Positions 31,268 through 38,895 of a DNA stretch of 38,905 bases are shown one piece after another. The first letter of the stretch is position 1. Each line of letters starts with the position of its first letter. Source of the stretch: DAOTXS01 sp034433515 (GTDB taxonomy: Bacteria; Chloroflexota; Anaerolineae; UBA4142); NCBI GenBank assembly GCA_034433515.1, contig DAOUAL010000047.1, positions 1 to 38,905 on the forward strand, written 5' to 3'. The notes below the pieces were generated by a model. The model did no database searches. It saw nothing but the letters and a program-made list of their open reading frames with translations, and was not told the origin of the DNA. Made by a program: the position numbers and the translations under genes.

Positions 31268-32611
31268 CTAGCCGGCGTGAATAAAGATTGTCTCGCCCTC
31301 AATCTTGACCTCGATGGTTTGTCCATCAATCACCACGCGGTAAACTCCATCTTGATTGACAAACGTTTCAAATCCGCCGGCGCCATAATGTTTGGCACTG
31401 CCGCTGTACACCGTCAGCGTATTTCCGTTCGGTTCTTGGATGACAATCGGCACACCAACCGTTTCTAGGCAACCGGCAATCATTCGCGCGCCGGGCAATC
31501 GATCAATCTGATAACGTCGTTCGATGCGAACAATATTTTCTTCCAACGCCGGCAATTCTGCTTCGATGTGAGGACTCGAGGCAATCGGCAAGACTGGAGC
31601 CGGTTCCGCTACCGGGGGTATTGGCTCAACCGACGCCACCGGTTCGCTGATTGGTTCAGCCATTGCGGGTGTTATATCGGTTGGCTCAACCGATGCCATC
31701 GGCTCGCGGATTGGTTCGGCGATCACCGGCGTCGTATCGGCTGGCTCGACCGGGGCAACCGGCTCAACGATTGGCTCGCTCAGCGGTTCGTGGATTGGTT
31801 CAGCAACGATGGGCGCGGGTTCGACCGGCAAAGCCACGGCTGGCTCGATGGGTTCGCGAACTGGTTCGCGCGGCTCAGCCGGCGCAGGTGGTTTGGTTTC
31901 TACTTGAGGTGATGGCGCCGATGGACGAACAGGACGCACGGGCTTGGCTTTGGGTTCGATTGTTTTCTTGCGGGTGCGTGCGGGCTTGACCGGGGCGTGC
32001 ACCGGTTTGACCTCTTCGTGCGCGGGCAGACTGGGTGCCAGCGCATCCACGCGAACGATCTGAACGCCGCGATAATAATGTTGCAAGATTTGATCGAACG
32101 ATGCGCCGCGCCGTGCCAACACAATCGCGCCGCGCATACACATTCCCACGCCATGCCCCTTAAGTGTGAGAAATCCACACGAGCAATCCACCGCGCGGAG
32201 ATAGGGCAAGGGATCCATCAACATATCTTCCGAGTTGCGTGTCCGCCCATCGCAATGCTCAAAATAGACCGCATTGATCAACGCGCCATTGTGGATCGCA
32301 ACCAAGCTCCACGTTTCACTCAACGCACGAAAAACTTCGGGCGCAGACACCGGGTCCACGCGTTTCCATTTCTGACAATGTGTGCTGATGCACACATCGG
32401 CATTCTGTTCCGGATGACGTCGCATTGCCACTGCATACGTGCGCGAGGCAACGGCTTGGGCTTTGAGCGCTTCCAGCGGCGCATTCGTCCCGATCTGTGC
32501 CGCAACGACACCCGCCAAATAAGTTTCCAACTTCATCTCTTCGACGTGGCTCTCTGGCATCAACACGCGAAGATAGTTGGGTAAAGACAAATTCTTGAAA
32601 CTATCGAACAT
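31268..32611 (-). CDS. SpoIID/LytB-domain protein with a Pro/Glu repeat and C-terminal domain
   Basis: A 447-residue protein. Residues 1-200 are a SpoIID-like domain: YLAGVVAAQIGTNAPLEALK, AQAVASRTYAVAMR, GHGVGMCMRGAIVLARRG and ILQHYYRGVQIV. SpoIID proteins are lytic transglycosylases acting on peptidoglycan. Here the catalytic Glu of the usual VVxxEMP motif is replaced by Gln39 (AAQIG), and there is no signal peptide. The middle (about 205-350) is Pro/Glu-rich with 20-residue repeats (EPIxEPVAxVEPxDxTPxxA). The last 100 residues form a separate beta-rich domain (TLTVYSGSAKHYGAGGFET). The 5' end overlaps the previous gene by 11 bases. Whether it is catalytic or exported is doubtful. Confidence 0.82.
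   Translation of the reverse strand: MFDSFKNLSLPNYLRVLMPESHVEEMKLETYLAGVVAAQIGTNAPLEALKAQAVASRTYAVAMRRHPEQNADVCISTHCQKWKRVDPVSAPEVFRALSETWSLVAIHNGALINAVYFEHCDGRTRNSEDMLMDPLPYLRAVDCSCGFLTLKGHGVGMCMRGAIVLARRGASFDQILQHYYRGVQIVRVDALAPSLPAHEEVKPVHAPVKPARTRKKTIEPKAKPVRPVRPSAPSPQVETKPPAPAEPREPVREPIEPAVALPVEPAPIVAEPIHEPLSEPIVEPVAPVEPADTTPVIAEPIREPMASVEPTDITPAMAEPISEPVASVEPIPPVAEPAPVLPIASSPHIEAELPALEENIVRIERRYQIDRLPGARMIAGCLETVGVPIVIQEPNGNTLTVYSGSAKHYGAGGFETFVNQDGVYRVVIDGQTIEVKIEGETIFIHAG
31617..31800 (-). repeat. 60-bp tandem repeats inside the SpoIID-like gene
   Basis: A 60-base unit (20 codons) occurs about two and a half times, beginning near 31619, 31679 and 31739 (TTGGCTCAACCGAYGCCAYC on the plus strand). 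It encodes the Pro/Glu-rich linker. Some copies differ mainly at third positions. Confidence 0.75.
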
Positions 32612-33332
32612 TCCTTAAAATCCAATCACCTTGTTTTCTCAAGATGTGCCGTGCTATCAACGCATCAAGCGCGGCGTTCACCGGTTCGCTGGGCAAACCG
32701 AGGGTGCGTTGGAGCGTTGCCGGTCGCACTGCCACCACCGTTTCAACGTAACGTCGCACAATCACACGATACGCTTGATCGAGGTGGATGGTTTGGGCGC
32801 GCGCCCAATCGCGCGGGAACCAACGCGAGACCAAATCAAAGATTTGAGAGGGCCACGCACTTTGCTCGGTGGTGGCTCCCACCGGCATCACTACCAACAA
32901 TCGTTGCAATTCATCTAGCGCGCGATGATAACGCCCATTGTCCAGCCCGGTCGCTTGGCGTAATGCGATTGTGGGTGTGGGACCCATTGCCAACAAGGTA
33001 TCGTACACCCGTTTAGCTTCGTAACTGATACGCCCGCGCGTATACTCGGCTGGGAGATGGCGGGGTGCGGCGATGGCTAGGACGTACGGCAACAGTTTGA
33101 GCGAAATGAACATGGGTTTGCCGGTCAATGCCTTGCCATAGTACGCGCGGCGCGTTGCCGGCAGATCGTTCTTCCAACCCCAAATCAAATCGGCATCCGC
33201 ATCCCAATCGTCAATGTGGGCATCGCGTCGTCCCTTGACCGCTTCAAAGAGCGAAGGGAGTTCGATGTTTTGCGCCGACGCAAACAAAAGACAAAAGCCA
33301 ACCGAATCAATCCAGCGTGCTGCTGCCGGCAT
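32601..33332 (-). CDS. AlkZ-related winged-helix protein
   Basis: A 243-residue protein when started at ATG 33332 (MPAAARWIDSVGFCLLF); the frame stays open to TTG 33530, but that lies upstream of the promoter and passes through the terminator. Segments IELPSLFEAVKG, DWDADADLIWGWKNDLPATRR, AYYGKALTGKPMFISLKLLP and YDTLLAMGPTPTIALRQATG resemble AlkZ/YcaQ-related proteins, a group of winged-helix repeats that includes DNA crosslink-repair glycosylases. The catalytic QxQ motif of YcaQ is not seen, so enzymatic activity is doubtful. Start choice is uncertain; GTG near 33372 is another candidate. Confidence 0.6.
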   Translation of the reverse strand: MPAAARWIDSVGFCLLFASAQNIELPSLFEAVKGRRDAHIDDWDADADLIWGWKNDLPATRRAYYGKALTGKPMFISLKLLPYVLAIAAPRHLPAEYTRGRISYEAKRVYDTLLAMGPTPTIALRQATGLDNGRYHRALDELQRLLVVMPVGATTEQSAWPSQIFDLVSRWFPRDWARAQTIHLDQAYRVIVRRYVETVVAVRPATLQRTLGLPSEPVNAALDALIARHILRKQGDWILRNVR

Positions 33333-33422
33333 CGTCCGGATGCGGCGTGCCCGTGTGCGCCGGTAAATCACATCGCGCTGTCGTTCGATGAATTTCAAAT
33401 CAAGGGTGATATCCAAGCGAAT

Positions 33423-33460
33423 AAAAAACCAGCGCTCGATCCGCTGGCGAAAAAGAGCGC
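33423..33460 (-). terminator. Probable attenuator in the leader of the AlkZ-related gene
   Basis: On the minus strand CCAGCG (33447-33442), a 7-base loop, CGCTGG (33434-33429) and six T (33428-33423). It sits between the promoter (33514-33486) and the gene (33332). Upstream, GCGCTC (33460-33455) can pair perfectly with GAGCGC (33437-33432), which takes bases from the loop and 3' arm of the terminator, so the two folds exclude each other. Confidence 0.6.
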
Positions 33461-33485
33461 ACTTTGCCGAGGTCTCTTGCCACCA

Positions 33486-33514
33486 ACTATACCACGCCCA
33501 TAGCCTCGTGTCAA
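33486..33514 (-). promoter_or_regulatory. Promoter of the AlkZ-related/SpoIID-like operon
   Basis: On the minus strand TTGACA (33514-33509), a 17-base spacer and TATAGT (33491-33486). It places the transcription start near 33479, inside the long open frame, and so argues for a start codon nearer 33332. Confidence 0.85.
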
Positions 33515-33532
33515 TTCTTCGTCGTAACAAAT

Positions 33533-33576
33533 TCTAGCGCATTTCTAGCACAGCGTTAATCTGCTTCTAATCCAGC
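33533..33576 (+). promoter_or_regulatory. Four 11-bp direct repeats, probable response-regulator site
   Basis: TCTAGCGCATT, TCTAGCACAGC, GTTAATCTGCT and TCTAATCCAGC follow each other with no gap. The 11-base spacing places the same face of the helix once per turn, as in PhoB/OmpR-family sites. The array is 60 bases before the NEW3 gene and 19 bases beyond the -35 box of the divergent promoter, so it could control both. CATTAT near 33586-33591 is a possible -10 box. The same motif is found before groES. Confidence 0.78.
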
Positions 33577-33636
33577 GCCCTAAAACATTATTGGCGCGTA
33601 AGCGATTGTTTTTTTCAATCCGATGGAGGTGAAAAG

Positions 33637-34806
33637 ATGAAACGACTTGGCTGGGTTACGCTGGGGTTGAGCATGCTCCTTTGGGTGTTCGCGTCACCGG
33701 TCGTGGCGCAATCCCCCAGCGACAGTGTGGTGGTGTGGACCGCGTATCCAACGGTAGTGCAGGAAAAAGGACAACCCGTTACGTTTGCGCTCGAGTTGAC
33801 GAACAAGACGGCAACGTGGCAAGACGTGGACCTCCAAGTGGAAGGTCCGGCGGATTGGGCCCCCACGTTTAAAAAGAGTGGTTACACCGTACGTCGCGTA
33901 ATGATCGAGCCGTCCAAATCCCAGTTGCTCGATTTGCAACTGAAACAGCCGGACAATGTGCGCGCCGGCGAGTACATCTTTGTCGTCAAGGCGAGCAACC
34001 AAGATCGCGTTTCGATGAAAGATTTGCGCTTGGTGGTTGTGGTGCAAGAAAAGACGAGCAAGGGTGGCATCAAGTTTACCACCGATTATCCGGATGTGCG
34101 GGGTCAACCAGGGTCCTCGTTTAGTTTCCGTTTCGATCTGACGAATCAATCGGATCAAGATCGTGTGGTGAACTTTGAGGCGAGCACGCCCAAAGATTGG
34201 CAAGTGGTATTCAAACCGGGCTATGAATCGCGACAAATTACTTCTTTGCCCTTGAAAGGCAACGCTTCGCAAACGATTAACGCCGATGTGTCCCTGCCGC
34301 GCGGCATTGAAGCGGGCACGTACAAATTGGTCATCCGCGCTATCGCGGAGAACGATCGGGTTGAAGTGCCGTTGACCATTACGATTGTGGGCAGTCCGGC
34401 GCTCAGTCTCAACACCGTCACGGGACAACTCAATGCGCGCGCGACTGTGGATTCGCCGGCCAAACTCACCTTGGTGATCCGCAACACCGGCACCGCCTTG
34501 TTAGAAAACGTTTCGCTGTCGTCGTACAAGCCAGATGGTTGGGACGTTACCTTTGCCCCAGACAAAGTGGAAACTTTGAAGGCGAATGAAAGCCAAGAAG
34601 TCAATGTAACGATCAAACCCGCGAATCGTGCGTTGGCGGGCGATTATATGGTTTCGATCACCGCCTCGGGGGGCCAAGCCTCGGAGAGCAAAGAGATTCG
34701 CGTTACGGTCGAACCGCCGACGACGTGGGGGATTGCCGCCATCGCCGCTATTGCCGTTGTGGTGCTAGGGCTGGCGTTCGTCTTTGCTCGCTTTAGCCGA
34801 CGCTAA
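33637..34806 (+). CDS. NEW3-domain exported protein with C-terminal membrane anchor
   Basis: A 389-residue protein starting behind GGAGGTG. Residues 1-24 are a signal peptide (cleavage near VVA-QS). Three NEW3/immunoglobulin-like repeats follow (GQPVTFALELTNKTATWQDV; SSFSFRFDLTNQSDQDRVV; SPAKLTLVIRNTGTALLENV), each ending in an x-P-x-D/W turn typical of the alpha-galactosidase NPCBM-associated NEW3 fold. A transmembrane helix (IAAIAAIAVVVLGLAFVF) lies just before the end. The next two genes are an ABC ATPase and permease; this trio is a recurrent unit, the NEW3 protein probably serving as its extracytoplasmic partner. The transported substance is unknown. Confidence 0.88.
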   Translation: MKRLGWVTLGLSMLLWVFASPVVAQSPSDSVVVWTAYPTVVQEKGQPVTFALELTNKTATWQDVDLQVEGPADWAPTFKKSGYTVRRVMIEPSKSQLLDLQLKQPDNVRAGEYIFVVKASNQDRVSMKDLRLVVVVQEKTSKGGIKFTTDYPDVRGQPGSSFSFRFDLTNQSDQDRVVNFEASTPKDWQVVFKPGYESRQITSLPLKGNASQTINADVSLPRGIEAGTYKLVIRAIAENDRVEVPLTITIVGSPALSLNTVTGQLNARATVDSPAKLTLVIRNTGTALLENVSLSSYKPDGWDVTFAPDKVETLKANESQEVNVTIKPANRALAGDYMVSITASGGQASESKEIRVTVEPPTTWGIAAIAAIAVVVLGLAFVFARFSRR

Positions 34807-34809
34807 TTC

Positions 34810-34836
34810 GATGGGCTTGCGTGAGGCAAGCCCATC
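34810..34836 (+). other. Intra-operon hairpin without U-tract
   Basis: GATGGGCTTGC, loop GTGAG, GCAAGCCCATC: a perfect 11-bp stem just after the stop of the NEW3 gene. No T run follows. It may protect the upstream mRNA from 3' exonucleases and so favour the NEW3 protein over the ABC subunits. Confidence 0.75.
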
Positions 34837-34863
34837 CGTACGGTTTGCATGGAGGTGAGATAG

Positions 34864-35859
34864 ATGTTCCGCCGATTCAAAAAGTCGCCGAGCCAGCCAA
34901 CGATCCCGACGAACGCGGCAGAAATCTCCTTCGCCGGTCCCATCGTGGAAACCCACGATTTGACGAAACGCTATGGCAATGTGGTGGCGGTAGAGGGTTT
35001 GAATTTTCAACTTGAGCCAGGTGAAATCTTTGGCTTACTGGGACCCAATGGCGCAGGCAAGACCACGACAATTTTGATGCTGATGGGGCTCAGCGAGCCA
35101 ACGTCTGGCTCTGTGCGTGTGTTGGGGTTTGATCCGGTGCGCCAACCCATTGAGGTCAAACGCGTGGTCGGTTATCTGCCTGAACACGTGGCAATGTACG
35201 ATGATCTTTCTGCGCGTGAGAATCTGCACTATACTGCCGATCTCAACGGCATTCCGTTCGATGACGCCAAACGGCGCATTACCGATGCGTTGGAACGCGT
35301 GGGGCTAGCCGAGGTAGCAGACAAGCCGGTGCGTGAATTTTCGCATGGGATGCGTCAGCGTCTAGGCATTGCCGATGTGTTGATCAAGAAACCGCGCTTG
35401 GTCATTCTGGATGAACCCACGCTGGGCTTGGATCCGGAAGCCGTCAATCAACTGCTCGATCTCATCTTGGCAATGACCCGTGAAGAACGACTCACGGTAT
35501 TGTTGTCGTCGCATCAGTTGCAACAAGTGCAGCGCATCTGTTCGCGCGTGGGCATCTTTGTCAAAGGCAAGATGATTGCGCAGGGGACCATCACCCAACT
35601 GGCCGAACAGTTGGCGGGGGGAATGCGCACGCTCGAAGTGTGCGCCGAACCTCGTGGGGCAGGACTGGTCGAACTGCTCCAGCAGATCAAAGGTGTCGTC
35701 AAGGTTGAGCCGAATACCACCCACTATCTTGTGCGTGCCACGAGCGAGGTGCGTCCGGAAATTGCCCGCGCCATTGCCTCCCGGGGTTGGTCGCTCTATC
35801 ACCTGCGTGAACGCGATTATGGTTTGGAAGAGATCTATCTCAAGTATTTTCAATCCTGA
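34864..35859 (+). CDS. ABC-2-type transporter ATPase
   Basis: A 331-residue ATPase with an N-terminal extension of about 30 residues before the ABC domain. Walker A is GPNGAGKTT, the signature is FSHGMRQRLGIADVL and Walker B is LVILDEPTLGLDP, the usual CcmA/drug-exporter type. The C-terminal 100 residues (LEVCAEPRGAGLVELLQQIK) are the regulatory domain often found in this group. It starts at ATG 34864 behind GGAGGTGAG. It powers the permease encoded 19 bases downstream. Confidence 0.93.
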   Translation: MFRRFKKSPSQPTIPTNAAEISFAGPIVETHDLTKRYGNVVAVEGLNFQLEPGEIFGLLGPNGAGKTTTILMLMGLSEPTSGSVRVLGFDPVRQPIEVKRVVGYLPEHVAMYDDLSARENLHYTADLNGIPFDDAKRRITDALERVGLAEVADKPVREFSHGMRQRLGIADVLIKKPRLVILDEPTLGLDPEAVNQLLDLILAMTREERLTVLLSSHQLQQVQRICSRVGIFVKGKMIAQGTITQLAEQLAGGMRTLEVCAEPRGAGLVELLQQIKGVVKVEPNTTHYLVRATSEVRPEIARAIASRGWSLYHLRERDYGLEEIYLKYFQS

Positions 35860-35878
35860 TTCCGCTGGAGGTTGAGTT

Positions 35879-36814
35879 ATGCGTGGCTTGCTAGCCGTCT
35901 ATCGGAAAGAACTTGCGGACCATCTGGGCAGCCGGCGATTTATCATTCTCGCTTTGCTGATTTGTCTCGCCGGCTTGTCTTCGGTGTATGTTGCCGCGCA
36001 ATCTATTCGTGCTGAAATCTCAGATGCGCAAAACGCTTTTCTGCTCTTGTTCACGACCGCCAGTGGACCCTTGCCCTCGTTCATCACCTTTATCTCGTTT
36101 CTGGGTCCGTTAGTCGGGCTTGCGCTCGCTTTCGATACGATCAACAGCGAACAGAATCGCGGCACATTGAGCCGCTTGCTCGCTCAACCTATCTATCGCG
36201 ATGCGGTGATCAATGGCAAATTCCTCGCCGCACTCGTAACGATTGCGATTATGTTGGCGAGCATTTTCGTCGTCGTCTCGGCGTTGGGCATTCTCATTCT
36301 GGCGCTGTTGCCTGCGCCGGAAGAATTGGGACGCGTGCTGGGATTTCTCATCGTCTGCATTCTCTACGTGGGCTTTTGGCTTGCCCTTGCCACGATGTTT
36401 TCGGTGCTGTTTCGTCAACCGGCGACGGCGGCGTTGGCGGGCATTGCCGCGTGGATCTTTTTCACCTTCTTTGTCACCATGATTGCGGATGCCATCGCCA
36501 GTGCGTTGGTCACGCTCGATATGTTCTTTGATCCAAATGCCCTGTTGCAATTGGAATACCTGCGGATGAATCTCGCACGTTTGTCACCCAGCACCTTGTT
36601 CCAAGAAGCCACCATCGCGCTCTTGATGCCCAAGGTGAGAACGTTGGGCCCGCTCCTGATGCGGGATTTAATCGGTATGTTGCCCAACCCGCTCCCCTTG
36701 AGCGCGAGTCTAGTGATTGTGTGGCCCCAAATCGCCGGGCTGTTGGCGGTAACGGCATTCTGTTTCGCCGTCGCGTATATTCGTTTTATGACGCAAGAGA
36801 TTCGATCCTTGTAA
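35879..36814 (+). CDS. ABC-2-type transporter permease
   Basis: A 311-residue membrane protein with six predicted helices and a long first periplasmic loop, as in the NosY/ABC2_membrane_2 group. It starts MRGLLAVYRKELADHLGSRRF, the typical permease N-terminus (KEL near the first helix). DTINSEQNRGTLSRLLAQPI is the elbow-helix pattern found before the second helix in this family. It lies behind GGAGG and pairs with the upstream ATPase. Confidence 0.92.
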   Translation: MRGLLAVYRKELADHLGSRRFIILALLICLAGLSSVYVAAQSIRAEISDAQNAFLLLFTTASGPLPSFITFISFLGPLVGLALAFDTINSEQNRGTLSRLLAQPIYRDAVINGKFLAALVTIAIMLASIFVVVSALGILILALLPAPEELGRVLGFLIVCILYVGFWLALATMFSVLFRQPATAALAGIAAWIFFTFFVTMIADAIASALVTLDMFFDPNALLQLEYLRMNLARLSPSTLFQEATIALLMPKVRTLGPLLMRDLIGMLPNPLPLSASLVIVWPQIAGLLAVTAFCFAVAYIRFMTQEIRSL

Positions 36815-36834
36815 AAGGTGTGGCTCACAAAAAA

Positions 36835-36878
36835 TCTAACATTCATCTAACAGTCATCCAGCATCGTTCTAATGTGTT
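36835..36878 (+). promoter_or_regulatory. Four 11-bp direct repeats upstream of groES
   Basis: TCTAACATTCA, TCTAACAGTCA, TCCAGCATCGT and TCTAATGTGTT run without gap and match the array at 33533 in word and spacing. The array is 45 bases before groES. No TTGACA-like box and no CIRCE were found in the gap; TAATTT near 36899-36904 is a weak -10 candidate. Confidence 0.78.
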
Positions 36879-36922
36879 GGGAGGAAAATCAAAAACGCTA
36901 ATTTGCCAAGTGAGGTGAGACT

Positions 36923-37228
36923 ATGAAACTCAAACCTTTAGCAGATCGGGTGATTGTTGAACCCATTGAACACGAAGAAAAGACTCCCAGCGGAATCATC
37001 TTGCCGGAGACTGCCAAAGAAAAACCACAGGAGGGCAAGGTGATTGCGGTGGGGTTGGGTCGCTGGGACGAAGAGGGCAACAAGCGGGTGCCACTCGACG
37101 TGAAGGTGGGCGACCGCGTGATTTTTGCTAAATATTCTGGTACCGAGTTCAAGCAACGTGAAAACGGAACCGAGAAAAAGTATTTGATTCTGAATGAACG
37201 CGATATTCTTGCGATTGTCGAAAAGTGA
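36923..37228 (+). CDS. groES: Co-chaperonin GroES
   Basis: A 101-residue Hsp10. LKPLADRVIVEPIEHEEKTP, SGIILPETAKEKPQEGKVIA and DRVIFAKYSGTEFK then YLILNERDILAIVEK are the complete fold; the mobile loop is residues 17-33. It caps GroEL. GAGGTGAG lies before the ATG. It is not next to the dnaK cluster; about 7.3 kb and several unrelated genes lie between them. Confidence 0.99.
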   Translation: MKLKPLADRVIVEPIEHEEKTPSGIILPETAKEKPQEGKVIAVGLGRWDEEGNKRVPLDVKVGDRVIFAKYSGTEFKQRENGTEKKYLILNERDILAIVEK

Positions 37229-37239
37229 GGTGAAGCCAA

Positions 37240-38895
37240 ATGCCAGCCAAACAACTTGTCTTTAGCGAAGATGCGCGTCGGCATCTCAAGATCGGCGTGG
37301 ACTTGCTTGCGAATGCGGTGAAAACCACGCTGGGACCCAAGGGGCGCAACGTTGCCTTGGATAAAAAATGGGGCGCGCCCACCATCACGCATGACGGGGT
37401 CACGGTTGCGAAAGAAATCGAACTGGACGATCCGTACGAAAATATGGGTGCGCAACTTTTGAAAGAAGCCGCCACCAAAACAAATGACGCGGCGGGTGAT
37501 GGGACGACCACGGCAACGGTGCTTGCCCAAGCCATCGTCAACGAAGGATTGAAAAATGTGGCGGCGGGCGCCAATCCGATGCTCCTCAAACGCGGCATCG
37601 AAAAGGCAACCGAAGTGGTGGTGAAAGAGATCAAAGCCCAAGCGGTGCAATTGCGCGGGCGTGAAGATATTGCGCACATCGCTTCGATCTCTGCCGCCGA
37701 TACGGAGATCGGCGAAGTGATTGCGAACGCGATGGACAAGGTCGGTAAGGATGGCGTCATCACGGTTGAAGAGTCCAAGACCGGTCTCGCGTTTGAAACC
37801 GAATTTGTCGAAGGGATGCAATTCGATCGGGGGTACATCTCGCCGTACTTTGTCACCAATCCGGAAAAAATGGAAGCCGCCATCGAAGAACCCTACATCT
37901 TGATCACCGAGAAAAAGATTAGCGCAGCCAGTGACATTGTGCCACTCCTCGAATCCTTGGTGCAGATTGGCAAGCGCAATCTGGTGGTGATTGCGGAGGA
38001 TGTGGATGGCGAAGCGCTCGCGACATTGGTGTTGAACAAACTGCGCGGCACGATCAATGCGCTCGCGGTCAAAGCCCCGGGGTATGGGGATCGCCGCAAA
38101 GAAATGTTGCGCGATATTGCGATTCTCACCGGCGGTCAGGTCATCTCCGATGAGCTGGGTCGTAAACTCGAAACGACCAAGGTTACCGATCTAGGACGCG
38201 CGAACAAGGTTGTCGCTGACAAAGAGAACACCACTATCATCGAAGGTAAGGGTGACCCCAAAGAGATCAAAGGTCGGATGGAAACAATCAAGAAGCAAAT
38301 CGAAGAGACGACCTCGGATTATGATCGGGAGAAATTGCAAGAACGATTGGCCAAACTCGCGGGGGGTGTGGCGGTCATTCGCGTGGGCGCAGCAACCGAA
38401 GTGGAGATGAAAGAGAAAAAGCATCGCGTGGAGGATGCGTTGAGCGCGACCAAAGCCGCGGTGGAAGAAGGCATTGTGCCCGGCGGTGGCGTAACGCTGA
38501 TCAATTGCATTCCGGCGTTGGAAAAACTGGAAACCGAGTTGACGCGTAACAATGGCGTGAATGCGGATATGGCAACCGGTGTTCGCATTGTCAAGCGGGC
38601 GCTGGAAGAGCCGTTGCGCCAGTTGGCGGAGAATGCGGGCGTGGATGGTGCTATCGTCATCGAAGAAGTGCGGCGTCAGCAACAGAGCCAAAAATCAAAA
38701 ATGATTGGCTATGATGTTCTGGCGAATGAATATGTGGATATGGTCAAAGCCGGGATCATTGATCCAGCCAAGGTGACGCGTTCCGCGGTGGAGAATGCAG
38801 CGAGTATCGCGGCAATGATTCTGACCACCGAGGCGTTGGTAACCGAAATTCCGGAGAAGGAAAAGAAACCGGTGCCGGCAACGCCGGAGATGTAA
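37240..38895 (+). CDS. groL: Chaperonin GroEL
   Basis: A 551-residue Hsp60. KTTLGPKGRNVALDKKWG, NDAAGDGTTTATVLAQAI and VEEGIVPGGGVTLI with the ATP-binding residues are intact; GAPTITHDGVTVAKEIEL is normal. The C-terminus ends KEKKPVPATPEM in place of the Gly-Gly-Met repeats common elsewhere, which is usual in several phyla. It folds proteins with GroES, 11 bases upstream. In HrcA-regulated bacteria GroEL also keeps HrcA active, but no CIRCE is seen at this operon. Confidence 0.99.
   Translation: MPAKQLVFSEDARRHLKIGVDLLANAVKTTLGPKGRNVALDKKWGAPTITHDGVTVAKEIELDDPYENMGAQLLKEAATKTNDAAGDGTTTATVLAQAIVNEGLKNVAAGANPMLLKRGIEKATEVVVKEIKAQAVQLRGREDIAHIASISAADTEIGEVIANAMDKVGKDGVITVEESKTGLAFETEFVEGMQFDRGYISPYFVTNPEKMEAAIEEPYILITEKKISAASDIVPLLESLVQIGKRNLVVIAEDVDGEALATLVLNKLRGTINALAVKAPGYGDRRKEMLRDIAILTGGQVISDELGRKLETTKVTDLGRANKVVADKENTTIIEGKGDPKEIKGRMETIKKQIEETTSDYDREKLQERLAKLAGGVAVIRVGAATEVEMKEKKHRVEDALSATKAAVEEGIVPGGGVTLINCIPALEKLETELTRNNGVNADMATGVRIVKRALEEPLRQLAENAGVDGAIVIEEVRRQQQSQKSKMIGYDVLANEYVDMVKAGIIDPAKVTRSAVENAASIAAMILTTEALVTEIPEKEKKPVPATPEM

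Noticed and set aside
31617..31800. Regular 60-base repeats considered as a CRISPR array
   Set aside because: The units are contiguous, keep one open reading frame and encode a Pro/Glu linker; there are no spacers.
33423..33480. T-box or known riboswitch in the AlkZ leader
   Set aside because: The leader is too short for a T-box and lacks its conserved antiterminator bulge; no known riboswitch core was recognised.
33333..33530. N-terminal extension of the AlkZ-related protein to TTG 33530
   Set aside because: It would start upstream of a consensus promoter and read through a U-tailed hairpin; conserved-looking sequence begins only near 33332.
36815..36922. CIRCE element expected before groES
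   Set aside because: No TTAGCACTC-N9-GAGTGCTAA or close variant is present; the only structure is the 11-bp repeat array.
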